Shown here: piece by piece, positions 1 to 5,543 of the stretch
Numbering within the stretch: the first letter of the stretch is position 1
Layout of the letters: each line of letters opens with the position of its first letter
Assembly (NCBI GenBank): GCA_003670425.1
Contig: QWRL01000163.1
Span: forward strand, 1-5,543
Length of the DNA: 5,543 nucleotides
Direction: 5' to 3'
From: Chloroflexota bacterium
GTDB taxonomy: Bacteria > Chloroflexota > Anaerolineae > Anaerolineales > UBA11657
Notes under the pieces: model-generated
The model's database searches: none
The model's input: the letters and a program-made list of their open reading frames with translations, nothing else
Told to the model about the DNA's origin: nothing
Made by a program: the position numbers and the translations under genes

Positions 1-1
1 T

Positions 2-1255
2 CCGGCTGCGCTGATCACTTTCATGATATTTGGAATTGTGAGCCAGCCGCTTTTTGCCAAAATTCAAGCGCGCATCTCGGACGTCAACACTGTGCTGCAA
101 GAGAACTTGGCCGGCATCAAGGTTGTAAAGGCATTTGCCCGCGAGCAAATGCAGCAGGAAAAATTCCGCGTGGCGGCCGGAAATCTGCTCAATCAGTCAC
201 TGACGGTTTCGCGCGTCTTCGGATTTCTCTTTCCGGTGGTGCTCCTTGTTGCAAACCTCGGGCAGGCATCCGTGCTGTACTTTGGCGGCAAACAAATCGT
301 CAATGGGTCCCTGACGTTGGGCGAGTATCAGGAGTTCAGCCTGTACCTCATCTATCTCTTTCTGCCGCTGGCGCAGTTTGGCATCATCATCACGCAGCTC
401 GGCCAGGCCAGCGCCTCAGCAGCGCGCATCTTTGAGATTTTGGACGCCACCAGCGATGTGCAGGACAAGCCGGATGCGCTCACGCTGCCCGCAGTCTCCG
501 GCCGCGTAACTTTCGACAATGTCACCTTCAAATATCCCGGGGGCGGAGACCCGGTGCTTAGCGAGGTGAACTTCACCGTGGAGCCCGGCCAGTGCGTGGC
601 GCTGTTGGGTGCCACCGGCTCCGGCAAAACAACCATCATCAATTTGCTGCCGCGCTTTTACGACCCCAGTTCAGGCAGCATCATGATTGATGGACTTGAT
701 TTGCGCTCCGTAACGCTCGACTCCCTGCGCTCTCAAATTGGAATCGTGCTGCAAGAAACAACGCTGTTCAGCTCCACCATCCGCGAGAACATTGCCTTCG
801 GCCGGCCCAACGCCACGCTTGCAGAAGTGCAAGCCGCAGCGCGTGCGGCGGCAGCCGACGACTTCATTGACGCCATGCCCGAGGGTTACGACACACCAGT
901 CGGCGAGCGCGGCTCCACACTCAGCGGCGGGCAGAAGCAGCGCATTGCAATCGCACGCGCCCTGCTGCTCAACCCGCGCCTGCTGATTTTGGATGACGCC
1001 ACCAGCAGCGTGGATCTGCAAACCGAATCACGCATCCAGGCAGCCCTGGACCATTTGATGCGCGGCCGCACCAGCTTCGTAATTGCGCAGCGCATCAGCA
1101 CTGTAATCAACGCCGACCTGATACTCGTGCTTGACCGCGGCAAAATTGTGGCCAGCGGCCGGCATCTTGACCTGCTGGAAAACAATGACCTATACGCGGA
1201 GATCTGCCGCTCGCAGCTGACGGGCGATCCCGCGCAGCAACCTGTGGAGGCCTAG
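2..1255 (+). CDS. Heterodimeric ABC exporter, degenerate-site subunit (5' partial)
   Basis: Half of an ABC exporter, with a membrane domain followed by an ATPase domain, that should pair with the next gene product in the cytoplasmic membrane to expel a lipophilic compound or drug. The frame is open from base 2, so the true start lies outside the window; about 170-180 residues are missing against the usual 580-600. Counting from the Met at base 23: coupling-helix region about 12-45, membrane helices about 66-88 and 103-125, Walker A GATGSGKT 196-203, Q-loop Gln244, signature LSGGQ 300-304, Walker B ending at Asp324, D-loop SSVD 328-331. Two catalytic positions deviate: Asp325 replaces the usual Glu, and Gln356 (FVIAQRIST) replaces the H-loop His. 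The same pair of changes is known from TM287 and TAP1, whose partners keep the active residues. The family is certain; the substrate is unknown. Confidence 0.95.
   Translation, partial: PAALITFMIFGIVSQPLFAKIQARISDVNTVLQENLAGIKVVKAFAREQMQQEKFRVAAGNLLNQSLTVSRVFGFLFPVVLLVANLGQASVLYFGGKQIVNGSLTLGEYQEFSLYLIYLFLPLAQFGIIITQLGQASASAARIFEILDATSDVQDKPDALTLPAVSGRVTFDNVTFKYPGGGDPVLSEVNFTVEPGQCVALLGATGSGKTTIINLLPRFYDPSSGSIMIDGLDLRSVTLDSLRSQIGIVLQETTLFSSTIRENIAFGRPNATLAEVQAAARAAAADDFIDAMPEGYDTPVGERGSTLSGGQKQRIAIARALLLNPRLLILDDATSSVDLQTESRIQAALDHLMRGRTSFVIAQRISTVINADLILVLDRGKIVASGRHLDLLENNDLYAEICRSQLTGDPAQQPVEA
1246..1250 (+). promoter_or_regulatory. Shine-Dalgarno site of the second exporter gene
   Basis: GGAGG lies inside the last codons of the first exporter gene, nine bases before the ATG at 1260. 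It fixes that ATG as the start in preference to the in-frame ATG at 1293 (MSQDQ). Its position over the upstream stop codon suggests translational coupling, which would help make the two subunits in equal amounts. Confidence 0.75.
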
Positions 1256-1259
1256 GCAA

Positions 1260-3302
1260 ATGTTTGGCGGACCCGACGGCCTGCGCCGTCTTATGAGCCA
1301 GGATCAAATTCGGCCGCAGAGCGTGGGCCGTACCCTTGCGCGCTTCGGCGGGTACTTCAGCCGCTTTGTGCCAACCTTAACAGTGGTGCTTGTGCTGGTG
1401 GTAATTTCCACTTGGGGCCAGGTGCTCACGCCGGAGTTGGTGGGCCAGGCAGTTGACTGCTATATCGCAAAGCCAATCGCCGGCGCATTTGGCGGCGCAG
1501 CCGTTGCGCAGCAAGCAGCTGCCGGCTCGGCCAGCCGCTGCTGGTACGCTGCCGATTTGTCGCAGCTTTCCGCCAGCGCCAAAGTTGCGCACTGGCTGGG
1601 ATGGCAGCATGTCTTTGTGGACACAGCCCGGCTGGAAACAATGTCTGCCGATGCTGCGATTGCCGGGCTTGCACAGATCGTAATGCTCTCGATCGCTGTG
1701 TTTGCAGCAATCTCCGCGCTGACTGGACTGCTATTCTTTTCCATGGCGCGCGCCGGCCAGCATGTGTTGACCGATATTCGCGTTGATTTGTTTGCCCATC
1801 TTCACCGCTTGTCGATTGGCTATTACTCTGACCACGAAGTGGGCGACTTGATGAGCCGCATCACAAACGACACCGAAGCCATTGGGCAGGCCTTTAGTTT
1901 TGCGCTGGTGAATGTGCTGGGCGGAATATTGCTCATCGGTTGGATTTCATACAAGATGCTGGCCGCCAGCTTTGCATATGCCCTATTGAGTCTCGCCGTT
2001 GTCCCCTTGATGGCAATCACTACCGTGTGGTTTTCAAACCAGGCACGGCGTGCGTTCCGCATATCACGCGCAGAGCTGGGCAGCGTGAATGCAGAGCTGC
2101 AAGAGTCAATCTCCGCGGTCCGCGAGGTGCAAGCCTTCAACCGCGCCGACGAAAATCTGGACAGCTTTCGGGCCACCAATGCTGCCAACCGCGATGCCAA
2201 TGTACGCGCCGTAGCCTTCACCAGCGCCCTTGCACCAGCCTTGGAAGCGCTGGGGTATCTGGCGCTGGCAATTGTGGCTGCCGGCGGCGGCTGGCTGCTG
2301 CTTAACGGCGCGGAGCTGCTGGGCGCAAGTGTCTCACTCGGCCTGATCATCACTTTCATCGGATACTCGCAGCGCTTCAACCAGCCAATCCAGCAGATTG
2401 CAGTTCTATGGACAAACATCCAAAATGCCATCGCGGGCGGTGAACGCATCTTTCAACTGCTTGACGAGAAGCCATCCATCATGGACCGGCCGGGCGCACG
2501 CACCATGCCCACCCTCAATGGCGACGTAACATTTGAAAATGTGTCTGCCGAATACACAACCGGCACCCCTGTACTGCGCAACGTCAGTTTTCACGCGAAA
2601 GCCGGGCAAACAATTGCCATCGTCGGACCGACCGGCGCCGGCAAAACTACAATCATCAATCTGCTGCCGCGCTTCTACGATGCCAGCACCGGCTCGGTCA
2701 AGATTGATGGCATTGATGTGCGGGATGTAACTGCCGAAAGCCTGCGGCGCCAGATTGGCATCGTGCTGCAGGACACCTTTCTCTTCAGTGCGAGCGTGAT
2801 GGACAACATTCGATTTGGCCGGCCGGACGCAAGCGACGCCGAAGTGGTGGCGGCTGCAGCGCTGGCACATGCGGACGCATTTATCGACCGGCTGCCGCTG
2901 AAGTACGACACCGTGCTCGGCGAACGCGGCAGCGGGCTAAGCCAAGGCCAGCGCCAGCTCCTCGCCATCGCGCGTGCCTCACTTGCCAACCCGCGCATTC
3001 TCATTCTGGACGAAGCCACCTCCAGCGTTGACACGCGCACCGAACGCCTGATCCAGCAGGCATTCGACAAGCTGCTGACCGGACGCACAGCCTTTGTGAT
3101 CGCCCACCGCTTGAGCACCATTCGCAATGCTGATGTTGTACTCGTCTTGGATCAAGGTCAAATTGTGGAACAGGGAACGCACGACTCACTCTTAGCAAAG
3201 CGCGGCTTCTACTTTGACCTTTACAACAGCCAATACCAGAAGATGGCACCACAAACACAACTTAACGGCAAAGCGCACCTCGAAGCTGCCCCCCTCAACT
3301 GA
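1260..3302 (+). CDS. Heterodimeric ABC exporter, catalytic-site subunit with enlarged first loop
   Basis: Second half of the exporter, 680 residues against roughly 600 in relatives such as TM288. Membrane helices lie at about 36-56, 138-162, 213-232, 237-258, 323-348 and 352-372. The ATPase domain has Walker A GPTGAGKT 456-463, Q-loop Gln504, GERG 554-557, signature LSQGQ 560-564, Walker B ILILD 580-584 with catalytic Glu585, D-loop SSVD 588-591 and H-loop His616. Glu585 and His616 make this the hydrolysing subunit. Its LSQGQ signature would face the degenerate ATP site of the partner, as in TM288-type proteins. The extra length comes mainly from the segment between helices 1 and 2 (about 61-137), which is Ala-rich and contains Cys67 and Cys94, plus a tail of about 20 residues after the ATPase domain. 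The gene starts four bases after the partner's stop with a GGAGG site, so the two form an operon. No clear intrinsic terminator follows. The transported substrate cannot be inferred. Confidence 0.95.
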   Translation: MFGGPDGLRRLMSQDQIRPQSVGRTLARFGGYFSRFVPTLTVVLVLVVISTWGQVLTPELVGQAVDCYIAKPIAGAFGGAAVAQQAAAGSASRCWYAADLSQLSASAKVAHWLGWQHVFVDTARLETMSADAAIAGLAQIVMLSIAVFAAISALTGLLFFSMARAGQHVLTDIRVDLFAHLHRLSIGYYSDHEVGDLMSRITNDTEAIGQAFSFALVNVLGGILLIGWISYKMLAASFAYALLSLAVVPLMAITTVWFSNQARRAFRISRAELGSVNAELQESISAVREVQAFNRADENLDSFRATNAANRDANVRAVAFTSALAPALEALGYLALAIVAAGGGWLLLNGAELLGASVSLGLIITFIGYSQRFNQPIQQIAVLWTNIQNAIAGGERIFQLLDEKPSIMDRPGARTMPTLNGDVTFENVSAEYTTGTPVLRNVSFHAKAGQTIAIVGPTGAGKTTIINLLPRFYDASTGSVKIDGIDVRDVTAESLRRQIGIVLQDTFLFSASVMDNIRFGRPDASDAEVVAAAALAHADAFIDRLPLKYDTVLGERGSGLSQGQRQLLAIARASLANPRILILDEATSSVDTRTERLIQQAFDKLLTGRTAFVIAHRLSTIRNADVVLVLDQGQIVEQGTHDSLLAKRGFYFDLYNSQYQKMAPQTQLNGKAHLEAAPLN

Positions 3303-3433
3303 CCGCAGTAGTTTCAGCTCCGCACCAACCGGCCACAACAAACTACACTCAGGACCGCGCCGCTTACGCGTCAGAATCCGCACCCGCTTCGAAAGCAACC
3401 CACCCGTAAATCACCGACGTGCGATAATGCGCG

Positions 3434-3476
3434 TGCGGGGCTTCTAACAGGCCCGCAATAGACAAAATGTGCGGGC
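3434..3476 (+). repeat. Three-armed inverted repeat with two exclusive hairpins
   Basis: Three related arms lie in the non-coding stretch after the exporter operon: TGCGGG at 3434-3439, GCCCGCA at 3451-3457, and TGCGGGC at 3470-3476. The middle arm can pair with the first (6 bp, 12-base loop, extendable across a bulged G) or with the third (perfect 7 bp, 12-base loop), but not with both at once. No T-run follows the last arm, so it is not a standard intrinsic terminator. It could be an RNA switch, a weak terminator of the exporter operon, or paired operator sites for the genes downstream. The repeats are directly visible; any function is inference. The rest of 3303-3522 shows no gene, no TTGACA-like element at useful spacing from the GATAAT at 3423-3428, and no ribosome binding site before 3523. 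Confidence 0.45.
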
Positions 3477-3522
3477 GCTATTTCGACATCGCAAACCTAC
3501 ACTCCCGGACTGCAGCGACACG

Positions 3523-3729
3523 ATGGACTTAGGACTCACCGGACACTCCGCGATAGTTGTTGGAGCCGCCCGAGGACTTGGGCACGCCATTGCCGTAGCG
3601 TTCTCAAACGAAGGCGCGCATGTGGCTCAAAACATTGCTGCGCTGCCAGTCTTTCTCGCCTCGCCGCATGCGCAGAACATCACCGGCCAAACCCTCATTG
3701 TGGCTGGCGGTTTTGTAACGCAACCATGA
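3523..3729 (+). pseudogene. SDR remnant with the catalytic core deleted in frame
   Basis: A 68-codon frame that starts like a classical SDR (MDLGLTGHSAIVVGAARGLG) and continues through the first helix to EGAHVA at residue 35. From residue 36 it reads as the SDR C-terminus: QNIAALPVFLAS, then ITGQT, then VAGGFV, ending at TGA. Roughly 180 residues that should lie between, including NNAG, the catalytic Ser, the YxxxK motif and the substrate loop, are absent, with the junction near base 3628. The frame is preserved across the join. The cofactor motif has Val where TGxxxGxG has Thr, and the C-terminal VDGG is VAGG, both signs of relaxed selection. A GTG at 3469 would extend the frame by 18 residues, but those do not look like SDR sequence. 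The stop is seven bases before the ATG of the next SDR. Best explained as a pseudogene formed by internal deletion; an assembly collapse or a retained mini-protein is less likely. It cannot be an active dehydrogenase. Confidence 0.8.
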
Positions 3730-3736
3730 ATTGCCG

Positions 3737-4492
3737 ATGAACCTCCACGGCAAAGTTGCAATTGTGACCGGAGCTGCCTCTGGTATTGGCGCGGAGATTG
3801 TGCGGCTGTATCTGGACGCTGGCGCGCGCGTGGTGGGCGTAGACCGCAACCCACAAGCAGCACCACCAGAGCTGCAAGCCAAGCACCCGCTAGCGCTGCG
3901 CACCGTGACTGGCGATGTGGCTGTTGAACAAACTGCGCTGGAGTACACGCGCGTTGCGCTGGCTGCGTTTGGGCGCATCGACATCATGGTCAACAATGCC
4001 GGCATTGCGCCCGTCAAGCAAATCCACATGCACACGCCAGCTGAGTGGGACGCAGTTATGAATACCAATGTAAAGAGCATTTACTTCAGCGCACGCCATG
4101 TGGTGCCCGTGATGCAGGCGCAAGGCGGCGGATTGTTCCTGAACACCGGATCCATTTCTTCCGTCACCGGCATGCCACTGCAAGGCGCGTACGGGCCATC
4201 CAAGGGCGCGGTCATCCAAATCACGCGGCAGATGGCGATTGAGTATGCGCGCGACAACATTCGCTCCAATGCCGTTTGTCCGGGCACTGTGGATACGCCG
4301 CTATTGCAGCAGGCCGCTGCCGAATCCGGCGATGCGGACGCCTTCATGAAGCGCCTCGGCGACGCACACCCGATTGGGCGCATCGCACAATCCGAGGAGA
4401 TCGCGCAGTTCTTCCTGTTCCTCGCATCCGACAACGCACGCTTTATCACGGGCGCAGTGCTGATGATAGACGGCGGATATACTGCGCAATGA
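3737..4492 (+). CDS. Classical SDR-family oxidoreductase, probably NAD(H)-dependent
   Basis: A complete 251-residue cytoplasmic SDR that should interconvert an alcohol and a ketone with a nicotinamide cofactor. From the ATG at 3737: TGAASGIG 11-18 for the dinucleotide, Asp36 at the end of the second strand (VGVDRN), which favours NAD(H) over NADP(H), GDV 59-61, NNAG 86-89, and the tetrad Asn111, Ser139, Tyr152, Lys156 (YGPSK). PGTVDTP follows in the substrate-loop region, and the end reads FITGAVLMIDGG. The length is typical. The ATG at 3737 (MNLHGKVAIVTG) fits the usual SDR beginning; a TTG at 3731 would add only two residues. No Shine-Dalgarno site precedes either start. The gene follows the SDR remnant by seven bases and precedes another SDR by 40, so the two intact genes are probably co-transcribed. 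It resembles the FabG/cyclic-alcohol-dehydrogenase-like group, which is too broad to name a substrate. Confidence 0.93.
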   Translation: MNLHGKVAIVTGAASGIGAEIVRLYLDAGARVVGVDRNPQAAPPELQAKHPLALRTVTGDVAVEQTALEYTRVALAAFGRIDIMVNNAGIAPVKQIHMHTPAEWDAVMNTNVKSIYFSARHVVPVMQAQGGGLFLNTGSISSVTGMPLQGAYGPSKGAVIQITRQMAIEYARDNIRSNAVCPGTVDTPLLQQAAAESGDADAFMKRLGDAHPIGRIAQSEEIAQFFLFLASDNARFITGAVLMIDGGYTAQ

Positions 4493-4502
4493 TCCGCGCA
4501 GT
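4481..4502 (+). terminator. Hairpin across the stop codon of the first intact SDR
   Basis: ACTGCGC (4481-4487) and GCGCAGT (4496-4502) are perfect 7-bp complements around an 8-base loop that contains the TGA at 4490-4492. GATTTGACTTG follows, which is not a proper T-run, so strong termination is unlikely. It could attenuate read-through, protect the upstream mRNA 3' end, or affect translation of the next SDR, whose ATG is 30 bases after the stem. The structure is visible; its role is inference. Confidence 0.4.
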
Positions 4503-4505
4503 GAT

Positions 4506-4534
4506 TTGACTTGTGCAAGCGCATCCCAAATAAT
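4506..4534 (+). promoter_or_regulatory. Possible sigma-70-like promoter overlapping an SDR start codon
   Basis: TTGACT at 4506-4511, exactly 17 bases, then AATAAT at 4529-4534: each hexamer matches the consensus at five of six positions with ideal spacing. The -10 box overlaps the ATG at 4533, so a transcript would begin near 4541, inside the gene, and no in-frame start is visible in the first codons that follow. It therefore could not express the full SDR as annotated and may be a chance match in this AT-richer gap. Confidence 0.2.
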
Positions 4535-5303
4535 GCCAGTACTTGACCACTTCCGGTTAGATGAGCGGGTTGCAATCGTCACCGGCGGCAACCGCGGATT
4601 AGGATATGCGATGGCCCAAGCGCTTGCGGAAGCCGGCGCAGCAGTTGCCATAGTCAGCCGCACAGCTGCAGATGCTGAAGCAGCTGCAGCTGCCATCTCG
4701 CAGCTAACCGGCCGCGACTGCCGCGGCTATGCCTGGGATGGGACGCAGCCGGAAGCAGGGCCGGCGCTAGTGACACTGGGGCTCGCAGAGTTTGGGCAGG
4801 TGGACATTCTTGTCAACAATGCCGGCCTCAACGTACGCGGCGCAATTGAGGACCTGACGCTGGAACAGTTTCGCACCGTGCAGGAAACAAATGTTACCGG
4901 ACCGTGGCTGATGTGCCGCGCGCTCGCCCCGCATTTCAAGCAGCGCCAGCAAGGCCGGGTGATAAATCTAGGGTCGGCGCTATCCGTTATTAGCATGCCG
5001 GACCGCACGCCCTACTCCACCAGCAAGGGTGCAGTGCTGCAACTCACACGCACACTGGCGCTGGAATGGGCGCCGTTCAATGTGACTGTCAATTGCATAC
5101 TGCCGGGCCCGTTCCATACCGAGATGAACCGCACACTCGCGGAAAATCCGGACGTCTATGGTTTGTTCATAGCCAAGATTCCACTTGGGCGCTGGGGCAA
5201 CCCCGCAGAACTTGGCGGGCTGGTAGTATTTCTGGCGAGCGAAGCAGCCAGCTTCATCACCGGTGCGGGCATCGCAATCGATGGCGGCTGGACGGTACAT
5301 TAG
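4533..5303 (+). CDS. Classical SDR-family oxidoreductase, probably NADP(H)-dependent
   Basis: A complete 256-residue cytoplasmic SDR. From the ATG at 4533: TGGNRGLG 17-24 for cofactor binding, Ser42-Arg43 at the end of the second strand where the upstream SDR has Asp, which suggests NADP(H), NNAG 95-98, and the catalytic tetrad Asn120, Ser148, Tyr161, Lys165 (YSTSK). PGPFHTEMN lies in the substrate-lid region and the end reads FITGAGIAIDGGW. The beginning (MPVLDHFRLD) is typical of SDRs near gluconate 5-dehydrogenase and KduD-like enzymes, but that resemblance is general and should not be taken as a substrate call. A TTG at 4506 would add nine residues (MTCASASQI) that do not look like SDR sequence, so the ATG is preferred. 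There is no clear Shine-Dalgarno site. It lies 40 bases after the previous SDR, on the same strand, in a probable operon. The two proteins are clearly diverged, so this is not a recent duplication. Confidence 0.93.
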   Translation: MPVLDHFRLDERVAIVTGGNRGLGYAMAQALAEAGAAVAIVSRTAADAEAAAAAISQLTGRDCRGYAWDGTQPEAGPALVTLGLAEFGQVDILVNNAGLNVRGAIEDLTLEQFRTVQETNVTGPWLMCRALAPHFKQRQQGRVINLGSALSVISMPDRTPYSTSKGAVLQLTRTLALEWAPFNVTVNCILPGPFHTEMNRTLAENPDVYGLFIAKIPLGRWGNPAELGGLVVFLASEAASFITGAGIAIDGGWTVH

Positions 5304-5349
5304 CCTGAACTGGCAACAACAACAGCCCCCTGTGCGCACTATAGGCGCC

Positions 5350-5378
5350 GCTCAGCAAACCCCCGGATCCCGCTGAGC
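5350..5378 (+). terminator. Inverted repeat after the second intact SDR
   Basis: GCTCAGC (5350-5356) and GCTGAGC (5372-5378) are perfect 7-bp complements around a 15-base C-rich loop, 46 bases after the SDR stop. No T-run follows (CAAAGCCAGATTGC), so it would be an atypical terminator. A processing site or operator for the gene at 5417 is also possible. The rest of 5304-5416 shows no other recognisable signal. Confidence 0.35.
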
Positions 5379-5416
5379 CAAAGCCAGATTGCTCCCGAAT
5401 CCCAATCCGACCACTC

Positions 5417-5543
5417 ATGACGCGAACCATAAACCGCATTCTATTTGCAGCGCTTTGTTTGGCGCTTGCAGTTGGAACTGCCATATATTTTGCCGCCCGC
5501 CAACGCCCCACCCTTGTCCGCAACCTTCCCCCGGTCGCAATCT
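5417..5543 (+). CDS. Unidentified gene with N-terminal membrane segment (3' partial)
   Basis: The frame from the ATG at 5417 stays open to the window edge, giving 42 codons. The protein begins MTRTINR, then has a hydrophobic stretch of about 18 residues (8-25, ILFAALCLALAVGTAIYF), then AARQRP and a Pro-containing region. A basic start followed by a hydrophobic helix fits a signal peptide or signal anchor, so the rest is probably outside the cytoplasm. The Cys at 14 sits in FAALC, which does not fit a lipobox well. No Shine-Dalgarno site is visible before the ATG. The family cannot be told from this fragment. It lies 113 bases after the SDR stop, beyond an inverted repeat, so it may be a separate transcription unit. 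Confidence 0.55.
   Translation, partial: MTRTINRILFAALCLALAVGTAIYFAARQRPTLVRNLPPVAI

Noticed and set aside
671..1307. Long open frames on the minus strand opposite the first exporter gene
   Set aside because: They mirror the conserved ATPase domain, have no recognisable domain or start signal, and read as Arg/Ser/Cys-rich shadow peptides typical of GC-rich antisense frames.
1823..2449. A 208-codon minus-strand frame inside the second exporter gene
   Set aside because: It lies antisense to well-conserved membrane helices of a clear ABC exporter and shows no family motif. Its length is explained by codon bias.
638..2682. Near-identical coding stretch for TTIINLLPRFYD in both exporter genes
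   Set aside because: This is the conserved segment after Walker A in paralogous subunits. The codons differ at several positions, so it does not indicate a recent duplication or gene conversion.
3423..3428. GATAAT as a -10 box for the SDR region
   Set aside because: No -35-like hexamer lies 16-18 bases upstream (the bases there read CCACCC), so it is not a convincing promoter.
3214..3447. A + strand frame of 77 codons across the end of the exporter gene and the non-coding gap
   Set aside because: It overlaps the real gene in another frame, has no ribosome binding site, and has a low-complexity Arg/Thr-rich composition.
3343..3504. Direct repeat CTACACTC at 3343-3350 and 3497-3504
   Set aside because: Only eight bases are shared and the flanks match poorly. 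It is too short to support an attachment site or a target-site duplication, and there is no mobile gene between the copies.
3604..4080. A 158-codon minus-strand frame over the SDR remnant and the first intact SDR
   Set aside because: It is antisense to the nucleotide-binding half of a real SDR and has a Cys/Ser/Thr-rich composition without any motif.

Overview
The window is a piece of a moderately GC-rich bacterial chromosome with every recognisable gene on the + strand. It holds most of a two-gene ABC exporter operon, a remnant of a short-chain dehydrogenase/reductase (SDR) gene, two intact classical SDR genes, and the start of an unidentified gene with an N-terminal membrane segment. No rRNA, tRNA, transposase, CRISPR array, phage gene or plasmid gene was seen. 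The exporter pair resembles the TM287/TM288, BmrC/BmrD and LmrC/LmrD class found in Thermotogota, Bacillota and Chloroflexota. Together with the GC content and the run of SDR genes, this leans towards an uncultured Chloroflexota-like bacterium. That placement is a weak inference, because the window holds no phylogenetic marker.

Layout: bases 2-1255 encode the C-terminal two thirds of the first exporter half, which is cut by the window edge. It ends four bases before the second half (1260-3302). The first subunit has Asp at the catalytic Glu position and Gln at the H-loop His position. The second keeps Glu and His but has LSQGQ as its signature motif. Together these give one degenerate and one competent ATP site, the mark of heterodimeric exporters. 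The second subunit also has an unusually long loop between its first two membrane helices, with two cysteines.

Bases 3303-3522 are non-coding and carry a three-armed repeat (TGCGGG / GCCCGCA / TGCGGGC) that could form either of two hairpins. Next comes 3523-3729, a 68-codon frame that joins the N-terminus of an SDR directly to the C-terminus of an SDR with the whole catalytic core missing; it is best read as an internally deleted pseudogene. Two complete SDRs follow (3737-4492 and 4533-5303). The first has the Asp expected for NAD(H) binding; the second has Ser-Arg at the equivalent place, which suggests NADP(H). A 7-bp hairpin spans the stop codon of the first. After the second SDR there is another 7-bp inverted repeat, then a frame from 5417 that runs off the window with a signal-anchor-like N-terminus.

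How the genes work together: the two exporter genes clearly make one complex. The SDR genes look like a small tandem set of oxidoreductases, but their substrates cannot be read from the sequence and nothing links them functionally to the exporter. I see no convincing new biological system here. The items most worth a second look are the core-deleted SDR, the enlarged extracytoplasmic loop, and the inverted repeats at gene boundaries.
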